Assembly (NCBI GenBank): GCA_044358815.1
Contig: JBIKNH010000061.1
Coordinates: 1-20,540, forward strand
Source of the DNA: JBAXSK01 sp044358815
Lineage (GTDB): Bacteria > Cyanobacteriota > Cyanobacteriia > Pseudanabaenales > Pseudanabaenaceae
Length of the DNA stretch: 20,540 nt
Direction: 5' to 3'
Shown: piece after piece, positions 1 through 7,321 of the stretch
Position numbering within the stretch: position 1 is the stretch's first letter
Layout of the letters: every line of letters starts with the position of its first letter
Program-made: the position numbers and the translations under genes
Notes under the pieces: model-generated
What the model was told of the DNA's origin: nothing
Database searches by the model: none
What the model saw: the letters and a program-made list of their open reading frames with translations, nothing else

Positions 1-80
1 GGTCTTGTCTTCTTTTTCTTTGGTAATAGAGGTTCAATCATCTCCCACTCCTTATCGCTTAAATCACTTGTATATCCCAT
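1..80 (-). CDS. IS5-family-type transposase, N-terminal fragment cut by the window edge
   Basis: The minus strand from the ATG at 80 encodes 26 codons before the window ends. The peptide begins MGYTSDLSDKEWEMIEPLLP and continues into a Lys-rich stretch. A start of the type (T/S)DL(S/T)(D/A)xEWxxIEPLLP is the hallmark N-terminus of IS5-family DDE transposases (the DUF4096-type domain). The catalytic part lies outside the window, so it cannot be said whether the element is intact. The terminal inverted repeat should fall between 81 and about 110, upstream of the start codon. The reverse transcriptase frame on the other strand becomes open only at 108, which suggests that the IS inserted into that gene. 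Assignment to IS5 rests on this short motif alone. Confidence 0.7.
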   Translation of the reverse strand, partial: MGYTSDLSDKEWEMIEPLLPKKKKTR

Positions 81-107
81 TGAGTAACCTCTTTGTCTTT
101 TTCTTAA

Positions 108-884
108 GATATCAAATGGATTCTATATACGGAAGATGTTATCATAAGGTCTGGTAAAAGAAGAACGCTAGAAAAACCAAGATCAGATTTGAAAAAAGTT
201 CAGAAACAGATTGAAGATATTATAAAAAGGATAAAGTGTCCGGATTATTTGCATAGCCCAAAGAAAAATTGCTCCTACATTAGCAATGCAAGGGTTCATA
301 TAAATGCGAATGTAGTTGTGACTCTTGATGTAGAAAGATATTTTTTCTCTACCCCATCGAGACGAGTCTATTACTTTCTCTATAAGAAAATGTAATGTTC
401 ACAGGATGTGGCTGGCATTTTAACAAAATTACTGACTGTCAAAGATCATTTACCTACAGGTAGTCCTTCAAGTCCAATTCTTGCGTATTTTGCATATGTT
501 GATATGTGGGATGAAGTCAATGAAATTATTGAAGATGCAAATTGCAAGTTAAGTTCGTACATTGATGACGTAACTATTTCAGGGCAAAATATTCCAAATA
601 AACTAATTTGGGAAGTTGAAAAGAAGATTTACAGCAATGGCTTATCTATCAATAGATCTAAGAAGAAGAGGTACTCTGGGAAACAAACTCGCCAAGTAAC
701 TGGAGTTATAATTACTCCACAAGGTGAAATGAGATTACCTAATCGACAACACTTAAAGATTTACAAGGTCCGTAAGTTGTAAAAAAAAACTAATGACTCA
801 GAACAAAGAGATAAGCTAACAAGAAAATTGCGGGGATTAGAATCACAAGCCAAACAAATCAGGCTATCCTCATGTAGTGTGTAG
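108..884 (+). pseudogene. Retron/group II-like reverse transcriptase: 5' end lost, two in-frame TAA codons
   Basis: One frame stays open from 108 to the TAG at 882-884 except for TAA codons at 393-395 and 780-782. Translated through those stops it gives a continuous RT: an RT0-like lead-in with KCPDYLHSPKK..SYISNA, the first catalytic Asp in VVTLDVERYFFS (Asp codon 327-329), the LPTGSPSSP motif (450-476), the YIDD active site (558-569), and RQVTGVIITPQG with MRLPNR as the distal motifs. After the second stop the frame still encodes a charged helix (TNDSEQRDKLTRKLRGLESQ) of the type that ends such RTs, so no frameshift is needed. Retron-like RTs usually have FFPST where this has YFFST. The N-terminal 50 or so residues are missing where an IS5-type element abuts. 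The exact RT subgroup is not resolved, and no msr-msd RNA or accessory gene is visible. Confidence 0.8.
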
Positions 885-1150
885 CTGCTCATATAGAATA
901 TTGAATAAGATGTAATACAACCATCACCCAAGTACAGCAAAGGTTTGGCTTAACGGTGCGTGAATCAGAAAACTTATTTGCAGATATTCAGCCTTTGGTA
1001 ATTAGTAATTAATGGAACAGAATTTACGACTAGAAGACCCAACCCTCTAGCTTGATCAAGCAGACTAATCCATCAAACAAATCGGCAAACTATTAGGGAT
1101 TTTGTCTAGTCCATTTCAAGACCACTTCTGATATTAAACTAATTAAACTA
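885..1150. other. Degenerate AT-rich stretch without a recognisable gene
   Basis: No gene is recognised between the RT remnant and the pentapeptide gene. A short open stretch, 905-1012 on the plus strand, encodes a protein-like segment (QQRFGLTVRESENLFADIQ) ended by TAA. It may be the tail of a lost gene, but it has no convincing start and matches no family I can name. The rest, to about 1150, is broken by stops in all frames. Confidence 0.4.
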
Positions 1151-1176
1151 ATCTCTAAATCACACAAATTAGAGAT
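1151..1176 (-). terminator. Candidate terminator hairpin after the pentapeptide gene
   Basis: ATCTCTAA (1151-1158) and TTAGAGAT (1169-1176) form a perfect 8-bp stem with a 10-nt loop. It lies 10 bases past the stop of the minus-strand gene. On the minus strand it is followed by the T-rich TTAGTTTAATTAG. The stem is AT-rich and therefore weak. Confidence 0.4.
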
Positions 1177-1186
1177 ATTACAACTC

Positions 1187-1738
1187 CTAACATCCCAAAC
1201 TAGCGCGAGTGTCATTATTGGTAAAAGGATGAGTTCCGGAAGCAATCGAACACAAATATTCTCGCGTCGCTTCATCCATATTCCGCGCCCCAGCAAACTC
1301 CGCATTCACAATACTTTTTAACTGCAATAGCTTCGTACCACGCAAATTTGTACCCCGTAGATTTACCCCTTCCATCATGGCTTGACTAAAATCCGCATCA
1401 ATTAAATTCGCACCACTAAAGTTAGTCAATCGTAGATTACTCCGAATAAATTTCGCCCCTGTAGAATTAGTCCAGGTTAAATTTGCCCAAGACAAATCCG
1501 CATCCATGAAGTTCGCCCCCCGTAACAAAGCACTACGCAGATTTGCTTCCACCAGATTCACTCCGGCTAAATTGGCATCAATTAAATTTGCGCCGCTCAA
1601 ATCTACTCCGTTCAGAGTCGCACCCCTTAGATCAATGCGTAACAGGGTCACCCCCCGCAATTTAGCGTCCGTTAAGTCGATATTAGCAAAGTTACGATTG
1701 CCCTGCCGATAAAGCTCTATGAGTTGCTCGCCGTTCAA
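1187..1738 (-). CDS. Pentapeptide-repeat protein
   Basis: The 183-residue product is mostly tandem A(D/N)LXX pentapeptides, for example residues about 17-130 with DLTDAKLRG, DLSGANLID, ANLRSALLRGAN and NFSGANLIDADF. Such proteins fold into a right-handed quadrilateral beta helix. They are very common in cyanobacteria and most have no known role. A non-repeat C-terminal tail of about 45 residues begins near LKSIVNAEF and contains a helix-like segment (MDEATREYLCSIAS). No signal peptide or membrane segment is visible, so it is probably cytoplasmic. The start is TTG at 1738, chosen because AGAGGA lies about 7 bases upstream on the minus strand and no in-frame ATG precedes the repeats. It is transcribed away from larC. 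Confidence 0.85.
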   Translation of the reverse strand: MNGEQLIELYRQGNRNFANIDLTDAKLRGVTLLRIDLRGATLNGVDLSGANLIDANLAGVNLVEANLRSALLRGANFMDADLSWANLTWTNSTGAKFIRSNLRLTNFSGANLIDADFSQAMMEGVNLRGTNLRGTKLLQLKSIVNAEFAGARNMDEATREYLCSIASGTHPFTNNDTRASLGC

Positions 1739-2074
1739 GATGACTATCCTCTACGATCCTTAGTTTACAAATCGGTTTACAAATATGAATTTATGCAACG
1801 GAAGTTGATGCAATGGGAATCTACCATTGGGAATCTACCACTGGATACACTACTGGTAGATCAACACACCCACAACATACCGAGGAGTGCGCCATAAACT
1901 GACTAACAGTAATGGATTAAGTTATAGTTGAAGTCAGGGATTGGGTTTAATTAGCAGCTAAACCATTTTCTCGCAAGATTTGAGTGTTAGCTCAGGAATT
2001 AACGTAACTAATTAACTGAGTAACTAACTTAGCAATTAATCGACTAATAAAACCTAGGCAATTTTTCATAACTT
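1739..2074. other. AT-rich divergent intergenic region
   Basis: This 336-base spacer separates the divergent pentapeptide gene and larC, so it must carry both promoters. Short repeated words are visible: GGGAATCTACCA occurs twice near 1816-1843, and TAACTAATTAACTGAGTAACTAACTTAG is a run of TAACT variants near 2004-2031. No RNA gene, clear -10/-35 pair or coding sequence was recognised. Confidence 0.4.
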
Positions 2075-3630
2075 ATGGCACGAGTAGCTTATCTTGACTG
2101 TCCGGCGGGGATCTCCGGGGATATGTGTTTAGGAGCTTTAGTTGATGCTGGAGTGCCATTGACATATTTACAAGCGGTGGTAGCGCAACTGGGTTTAGGG
2201 TCAAATGTCGCCCTAGAAGCCACAAAAACTTGGCGCTGTGGACAGGTTGCCACAAAAGTTCATGTGATTACGCCCCAGCCGGTGCCGCTCCATTCCGGTC
2301 ATGGTCACCATCGCCACTTGCCAGAAATAGAAGCGATCATTTGTCAAGGAAATTTCGATCCCATTATAGAAACTTGGAGCCTTAATACCTTCCGCCATCT
2401 TGCTGCTGCGGAGGGGGCGGTCCACGGCATTAGTCCTGATGCAGTGCATTTTCACGAAGTAGGGGCGCTAGATGCCATTGTAGATATTGTGGCGACCTGT
2501 GCGGGGTTGGCGTGGCTAGGGGTCGAAAAAATATTTTGCTCAGCTTTACCGACGGGGGGCGGCTATGTCCGTTGTGATCACGGTTTAATGCCTGTGCCTG
2601 CTCCAGCGACCCTGAAACTCTATCAACAGCACCAAGTGCCTATTTTTAGTAATGGTATTGAACGGGAATTAGTCACCCCTACCGGAGCCGCCTTAGCCGT
2701 AACCCTGAGTGAAAGTTTTGGCACTGTGCCTAAATTCCAAATCACTGATGTGGGGATTGGGGCTGGGTCCCATGATTTACCAATTCCTAATATCTTGCGC
2801 CTCTGGGTTGGGGTATTGGCATCAGGACAAATTAATTTGGGTGCTGCGGGTTCGGGGGATTCCGTCAGAGCTAAACCTCAAGCAACCCAGGAAATCCCAG
2901 ATCATCATTTCCACAATGGGCACGATACTGGACATGACCACGCCTCTAGTCATGGTGAGCATCAGCCCCATAGTCATAATCACAGCAATAATCACAGTCA
3001 CAACCACAACCACGATCACAGTCATGAGCATTCCCACGGTCATGATGCCATGCACCACCACGAGTCGATCATTTCTGAACCCATTGAGTTAAAAAAAACG
3101 GCAATTCTGCACCATTAGTTACAGTTACCAAAGTCACTAATCAGATCGAGCCTTCAGACCATGATCGAGAAGATCATGATTGGGAAACAGTCACCGTCGC
3201 GGTTTTAGAAACCCAGATCGATGATCAAAGTCCGCAGATCTTGGCGTTTGTCTTAGGGGAATTGTTAGACCAAGGGGCGCTGGATGTCTATCATCAGCCA
3301 GTGACGATGAAAAAATCCCGCTTAGGGACTTTAATCACGGTAATTTGTCCCCCGGAGCAAGCCTCAACCTGTGCGGCAATCATCTTTGAGCAAACTAGCA
3401 CCCTTGGGATTCGGATTACAGAAACCCAACGCTGGCAATTACGCCGCCAAATCCATCAGGTGATCTTACCCATCGGTCAGGCTCGGGTCAAAACTGCTAA
3501 TCGTTGCGGCAGGGTCACTATTCAGCCCGAATATGACGACTGTGCCGCCATTGCCCGTAAACATCGATTACCCCTAAACCTAGTCCAAGAAATGGTAATT
3601 GATGCCTATCAGGGAACATCTAGCGATTAA
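2075..3630 (+). CDS. larC: LarC nickel insertion protein, split by a -1 frameshift at an A8 run
   Basis: LarC (DUF111 family) is the CTP-dependent cyclometallase that inserts nickel into the pyridinium bisthiocarboxylate mononucleotide to make the nickel-pincer cofactor of LarA-type racemases. The first frame (2075-3118, 347 residues) has the family features: N-terminal YLDCPAGISGDM, FHEVGALDAIVDIV (126-139), ELVTPTGAA (199-207) and DVGIGAGSHDLP. Residues 277-329 contain 23 histidines, a plausible nickel-binding tract. The second frame, one base back, carries the conserved LETQIDD..PQILAFVLGELLDQGALDV and the rest of the C-terminal domain to the TAA at 3628-3630. Joining the frames by a -1 slip on the A run at 3091-3098 gives 518 residues, longer than usual mainly through the His-rich insert. 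Larger-than-one-gene context (larA, larB, larE) is absent here. Either a programmed frameshift, as reported for Lactobacillus plantarum larC, or a recent indel would explain the break. Confidence 0.88.
3089..3099 (+). promoter_or_regulatory. Candidate -1 frameshift slippery site in larC
   Basis: In the zero frame the codons are TTA AAA AAA ACG, so the heptamer A AAA AAA (3091-3097) has the X XXY YYZ form required for tandem -1 slippage. After the slip the ribosome reads AAC GGC AAT and stays open through the whole C-terminal domain. Without a slip it reaches TAG after six more codons (3116-3118). Possible downstream pairing is weak: ATTAGT (3114-3119) with ACTAAT (3136-3141). A better 7-bp hairpin CATGATC/GATCATG (3160-3178) is about 60 bases away, too far for a classical stimulator. 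Polymerase slippage on A8 could give the same product. Confidence 0.6.
3097..3630 (+). CDS. larC: LarC C-terminal segment in the -1 frame (LarC2 part)
   Basis: This is the downstream half of the same gene, listed separately because gene finders will usually call it alone. The frame is open from the A run. The first clear family block, VAVLETQIDD, lies near 3208-3237, ahead of any plausible independent start; an isolated call beginning at the TTG at 3241 would cut the domain. No Shine-Dalgarno-like sequence precedes 3241. That favours expression as a fusion with the first half over separate translation. The segment ends in a conserved-looking basic and hydrophobic region (KTANRCGRVTIQPEYDDCAAIA). 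Confidence 0.75.
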   Translation, partial: NGNSAPLVTVTKVTNQIEPSDHDREDHDWETVTVAVLETQIDDQSPQILAFVLGELLDQGALDVYHQPVTMKKSRLGTLITVICPPEQASTCAAIIFEQTSTLGIRITETQRWQLRRQIHQVILPIGQARVKTANRCGRVTIQPEYDDCAAIARKHRLPLNLVQEMVIDAYQGTSSD

Positions 3631-4398
3631 CCACACTGATTAATTGCACTGCTTAGCCACAGTAATTTTAGCCACGGTAATTAATGATCCTGACCAATCA
3701 CTATGATATGGAACGACTCAAAAGCGAGATTAACTATCACGAACTAGGGCAATAGTTATAGACAAACAGTAGCAAAATATTACAAGACTAATTGCAATTT
3801 ATCCCTCGTGAATATTCTAGCTCCTAATTAATGGTAAACGGTGGTTCTTTGCCACACTTAACCACACTTCTAGTCACACTTTAGGTCTTGATTTGCTATT
3901 GAATCTACGGCGACTAATTTAAAATCAAAAAGCCAAAAATTAGTCAATCTTCCCCTTGTTTTTTAGCAATAAATGTGGAACTATTAGGGCATAAATGGTT
4001 CATAAGTAACTAGATAAATAACTCGCCAAATCACTAAAAGAATAACTAGGAAAAATACCTGAGGATAAATAGCCAAACCGTCCGCTACAAATGAGACAAA
4101 GGTTCGTGATCAACTTGAGATTAGTTTCATGGATTGTTGAGCATCACTGTAATTGCAGCCGTCAGTAATTATCCCCTCCGTAGTTATCTTACTAGTTACC
4201 CGTTAGTAATTAGATGATCCATCGCAATGATGGAAGTGATCATCACCAGAATTTCCGAGACATTATGCATATCTACTAACTAGCAAAATTGAAACTAGTT
4301 TCTAGATCAAAAATTCAATAATTATTTGATTTCTGAGGCGACAGATATCGGATTAGTTATTGGTTAAATGCCTGTGTCGCGGCAATTTTAATGTAACC
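3631..4398. other. Long AT-rich non-coding spacer with short repeats
   Basis: No gene is supported in these 768 bases. A 15-bp tandem repeat with one mismatch lies at 3653-3667 and 3668-3682 (TTAGCCAC(A/G)GTAATT). CACACTT occurs three times at 3853-3881 with spacings of 10 and 12 bases. A small hairpin TCCATC/GATGGA with loop GCAAT lies near 4218-4234. The remainder is rich in TAATTA and ACTAG words. The promoter of the downstream ATPase gene should lie near the right end. Confidence 0.4.
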
Positions 4399-5028
4399 AT
4401 GAAAAAAATTTTTGGCAATTTCCAAGAGCACTGGTGTCATGGTCAAGAATTTATTGAGCTTGGCTTTGCTAATTCTACTTTGCCCCTTGGTAAACGGTGG
4501 CGTAATAGTAGTTTATCTGCAAATTTTGTCGCTGACTATATTACTAATTACTATTGTTCCGAGGCTAAGGAAACCCATTACTTCAGAAGTAACTTAGTTT
4601 GTTTAAGCCACCATTATCATCTGAAACTTAAAAGTGCCATTAGTTTTATTGCGAATGAATTATTAGAAAATGCCCTAAAATACGGTGATAATTCTGCAAA
4701 TCTATCCATTAATCTAGGGTTGTACTTTCTAGAAGATCGCATTATATTACTAACTACAAACACAATTAGATCTGAGTCTGTTAGTCAATTTCAGGCATAC
4801 TTAGAAAAAATCACGAGCATTAGTCATGATCAATTAGCGGAATTTTATATCCAGCAAATTGAAGCCATGAGTAGTAGTATTGAAACTCATCTGTCATCTA
4901 GATTGGGGTATTTGACAATGATTAATGATTATCAAGCAGATTTAGGCTGGCAGTTTGAGGAAATCCCTGAAAATCCTTTAGCAATCATTGTTAAAACTAT
5001 GGTGCAATTATATTTATGCACCATCTGA
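4399..5028 (+). CDS. slr1658-type SpoIIAB/RsbW-like ATPase (partner-switching regulator)
   Basis: From the ATG at 4399 the product has 209 residues. It carries a GHKL-type ATP-binding fold without a phospho-acceptor His domain: an N-box ISFIANELLENALKYGD (81-97) and a G-box-like SRLGYLTMINDY (167-178). The N-terminal block, FGNFQEHW..FIELGF..STLPLGKRWRNSSLSANFVADYI, matches my recollection of the cyanobacterial slr1658 family. In Synechocystis slr1658 is paired with slr1659, a STAS protein; the same order is seen here with the STAS gene downstream. The likely role is an anti-sigma-like or serine-kinase switch acting on that STAS partner. An upstream in-frame TTG at 4360 would add 13 residues (MVKCLCRG...) that look non-homologous, so the ATG is preferred, although no strong ribosome binding site precedes it. 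Direct kinase activity is inferred. Confidence 0.75.
   Translation: MKKIFGNFQEHWCHGQEFIELGFANSTLPLGKRWRNSSLSANFVADYITNYYCSEAKETHYFRSNLVCLSHHYHLKLKSAISFIANELLENALKYGDNSANLSINLGLYFLEDRIILLTTNTIRSESVSQFQAYLEKITSISHDQLAEFYIQQIEAMSSSIETHLSSRLGYLTMINDYQADLGWQFEEIPENPLAIIVKTMVQLYLCTI
4999..5024 (+). repeat. Perfect 8-bp hairpin at the 3' end of the ATPase gene
   Basis: ATGGTGCA (4999-5006) pairs with TGCACCAT (5017-5024) around a 10-nt AT-only loop. It occupies the last codons, just before the TGA at 5026-5028. No T tract follows. It could stabilise the mRNA 3' end or be a chance or recent inverted duplication. Confidence 0.4.
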
Positions 5029-5504
5029 CATTGCTCAAATAATATTGCTCAAATGATAATTACAACTGATGATGACTGGTCAGATAATCATTGCTAAAGA
5101 GGCTACCAAAAGAGACTCTAAAAAAGAGATTATAAAGTCTGTTCCAACTATTATGTAAAAGCCCTAAAATAACATTTTCTCATTATTCCTGTAAATCTTT
5201 TCAATCAATACTGTATGAAATTGTATGAAATGGTTGATTAATAATTAACTTAAATAACTCACCCAGAAACGAACTCAAACCCGAAACTAAGTCCGAAACC
5301 AAATCTAAATCTTGAAGTCTAGAATTTAAACACCAAATTCAATACAAATCCAATCGATTTATTAGATGGAGCTACCAAATAAAGCCAGCAAGTCAAACTA
5401 GCAAATAAAAACGTTAAACAGAGGTAACAAATAAACCAATTAAACCGCAATCAGACTGATATTATTTGCACTAACTCCGTGTCAGTTTACCCCCCTGAAC
5501 TAAG
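5029..5504. other. AT-rich spacer between the ATPase and STAS genes
   Basis: This 476-base spacer contains no gene I can support. ATTGCTCAAAT is directly repeated at 5030-5040 and 5044-5054. Near 5268-5300 there is a run of CCGAAAC/ACTAAGTCC-like words. The distance argues that the STAS gene has its own promoter, although the two proteins are probably partners. Confidence 0.4.
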
Positions 5505-5876
5505 ATGATTACTGAGTATATGATGGTTGAGATCAAAGGCGAGGATTATACCGTATCTTATAATCCTGATACTAACGTCATAGTTTGTATGGGTTCCTTA
5601 AGACTGGCTGGTAAAGAGGAATACACCCCAGTTACCGATTTATTAGAAAGTATTTTAATTGACTGTCCACTATCAATAATTATGGATTTATCTCATTTAC
5701 AATTTTTAAATAGTTCAGGGATTAATATCCTTTCAAAATTTGTGATTCAAGTCAGAGAGCAGGAAAATGTGCAATTAACCGTTAAGGGGGCAATTAATAT
5801 CCCTTGGCAAGGTAAATCCTTAAAAAATTTGCAGCGACTCATGCCATCTCTAAAACTGGAATGGCTCAGCCCATAG
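5505..5876 (+). CDS. slr1659-type STAS domain protein (anti-anti-sigma-like)
   Basis: The product is a single STAS domain of 123 residues at most. The opening VEIKGEDYTVSYNPDTN..V.CMGSLRLAGKEEY is typical of the cyanobacterial slr1659 family. The key segment is IIMDLSHLQFLNSSGINILSKFV (58-80), which corresponds to the D-S-S-G phosphorylation loop of SpoIIAA/RsbV. Ser70 and Ser71 are candidate phosphorylation sites. The partner is expected to be the ATPase encoded upstream. The start is uncertain: ATG codons occur at 5505, 5520 and 5523, and the family usually begins directly with (M)xEIKGEDY, which favours 5520 or 5523. None has a convincing Shine-Dalgarno sequence. The output target of the switch cannot be read from the sequence. 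Confidence 0.78.
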   Translation: MITEYMMVEIKGEDYTVSYNPDTNVIVCMGSLRLAGKEEYTPVTDLLESILIDCPLSIIMDLSHLQFLNSSGINILSKFVIQVREQENVQLTVKGAINIPWQGKSLKNLQRLMPSLKLEWLSP

Positions 5877-5958
5877 ATTTTTCTGCACTCAAAAACCTAT
5901 GACTGAACCATTCATTGAATTAATTGGGGAGTGGTAATTTGGGAGTGCTGAGTTTCCG

Positions 5959-7188
5959 TTATAGATCCAAATGCTGAATCACCGTATTCACATCTTTGTC
6001 ACCACGTCCAGAACAGTTAATCACAATTCGTCGGTCACTGGTTAAAGTGGGACACAGTTGGTCAAGATAGGCAAAAGCATGGGCAGTCTCTAGGGCAGGA
6101 ATAATTCCCTCTAATCGCGACAGCAACTGCAAAGCCGCCAAAGCCTGATCGTCAGTGACGCTGTAATATTCCGCCCGACCAATATCCTTGAGATAGCTAT
6201 GCTCAGGACCAACCCCAGGATAATCTAGCCCCGCACTGATGGAATGAGCTTCCTGAACTTGTCCTTCACCGTCCTGTAACAGATAACTCATCGCGCCATG
6301 TAATACCCCAACCCGTCCTTGGGTCAAAGTCGCCGCGTGCAACCCTGAAGCCACCCCTTTACCTTCAGCTTCAATGCCAATCATCCGCACCGTTGGCTCA
6401 CCAATAAACTCATGGAATAAACCCATTGCATTGGAGCCACCACCCACACAAGCGAGCAACACATCGGGCAAACCCTGCCATTTTTCCCAAGCCTGTTGGC
6501 GAGTTTCTTTACCGATCACCGCGTGGAAGTCCCGCACAATCATGGGATAGGGATGGGGACCCGCCACCGAACCGAGGATGTAATGGGTATCGCCCACATT
6601 AGTTACCCAGTCACGAATTGCTTCAGAAGTGGCATCCTTCAGGGTTCCTGTCCCAGCTTCCACCGGACGCACCTCTGCCCCCATTAACTTCATGCGGAAC
6701 ACATTCAGTTTTTGGCGCTCCATGTCTTGCACGCCCATGTAGATCACGCACTGCAACCCAAACCGCGCTGATACCGTGGCTGTGGCTACACCGTGTTGTC
6801 CTGCCCCAGTCTCGGCAATAATCCGCCGTTTACCCATGCGTTTTGCCAACAGCACTTGACCGAGGGCATTATTAATTTTGTGCGCTCCGGTATGGTTGAG
6901 ATCTTCACGCTTCAGATAAATTTGGGCAGTGCCATAGTGGGCGGTCAGACGTTCGGCAAAATATAAAGGCGTAGCTCGCCCCACATAGTCCCGTAAATAG
7001 CCATCTAATTCCGCCTGAAAACTGGGATCAGCAGTGTATTGATAAAAAGCAGCTTCTAGTTCAGTCAGAGCGCTCATCAAAGTTTCAGGGACATACTTTC
7101 CCCCAAAAATGCCAAAACGCCCTAAAGAATCAGGACGATTACTCAAAGCAAGTTGGTCAGGAGTTGGTGTGGTGATAGTTTGAGTCAT
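5959..7188 (-). CDS. trpB: Tryptophan synthase beta chain
   Basis: TrpB is the PLP enzyme that condenses indole with L-serine to give tryptophan, working in an alpha2-beta2 complex with TrpA. The 409-residue length is normal. Visible hallmarks are GRFGIFGGKYVPETLM (23-38), LKREDLNHTGAHKINNALGQ (92-111) with Lys104 as the PLP-binding lysine, the catalytic Glu126 in IIAETGAGQ, the phosphate-binding GGGSN (249-253) and NCSGRGDKD near the C-terminus. All expected residues are present. The ATG at 7188 gives the usual N-terminal extension of cyanobacterial TrpB. No other trp gene is nearby, consistent with scattered trp genes in cyanobacteria. It is convergent with the STAS gene and lies downstream of, but separated by a hairpin-rich repeat from, the PG-binding gene. 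Confidence 0.97.
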   Translation of the reverse strand: MTQTITTPTPDQLALSNRPDSLGRFGIFGGKYVPETLMSALTELEAAFYQYTADPSFQAELDGYLRDYVGRATPLYFAERLTAHYGTAQIYLKREDLNHTGAHKINNALGQVLLAKRMGKRRIIAETGAGQHGVATATVSARFGLQCVIYMGVQDMERQKLNVFRMKLMGAEVRPVEAGTGTLKDATSEAIRDWVTNVGDTHYILGSVAGPHPYPMIVRDFHAVIGKETRQQAWEKWQGLPDVLLACVGGGSNAMGLFHEFIGEPTVRMIGIEAEGKGVASGLHAATLTQGRVGVLHGAMSYLLQDGEGQVQEAHSISAGLDYPGVGPEHSYLKDIGRAEYYSVTDDQALAALQLLSRLEGIIPALETAHAFAYLDQLCPTLTSDRRIVINCSGRGDKDVNTVIQHLDL

Positions 7189-7246
7189 GGCAGAAAGAAT
7201 TCAGTAATGATATTTGGTCTTGATTATTTGGGCTGGATTAAAAGAA

Positions 7247-7320
7247 GATCCCCCTCAATCCTCCTTATTTAAGGGGGAATCTAGAAAATTTACCCCCCTT
7301 ACTAAGGGGGGCAGGGGAGA
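7247..7320. repeat. GC-rich cyanobacterial inverted repeat
   Basis: The stretch begins GATCCCCCT and returns as AAGGGGGAATC, enclosing a smaller CCTT-ATTT-AAGG hairpin. A second perfect hairpin follows directly. The sequence class (GATCCCCCT..CCTT..AAGGGGG) recurs as a partial copy at the right end of the window near 20417. Confidence 0.6.
7293..7311 (-). terminator. Candidate terminator of the six-domain PG-binding gene
   Basis: CCCCCCTT (7293-7300), loop ACT, then AAGGGGGG (7304-7311) form a perfect 8-bp GC-rich stem, 11 bases past the stop of the minus-strand gene. On the minus strand it is followed by TAAATTTTC, a modest U-rich tail. It would also insulate trpB. Confidence 0.5.
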
Positions 7321-7321
7321 T

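Noticed and set aside
408..782. A separate GTG-started gene for the second half of the reverse transcriptase
   Set aside because: It is in the same frame as the upstream part and lacks the first catalytic Asp; it is the continuation of one RT past a TAA, not its own gene.
189..884. Active retron with msr-msd RNA
   Set aside because: The RT lacks its N-terminus and contains stops, the upstream region where the RNA would sit is occupied by an IS end, and no inverted-repeat RNA structure was seen.
2709..3092. A 127-residue Thr/Ile-rich reading frame overlapping larC
   Set aside because: It is the shifted reading of the His-rich codons (CAC/CAT read as ACC/ATC/TCA) and has no independent support.
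3241..3630. Independent LarC2 gene with its own start at 3241
   Set aside because: The conserved LETQIDD block begins upstream of 3241, there is no ribosome binding site, and the frame is open back to the A run.
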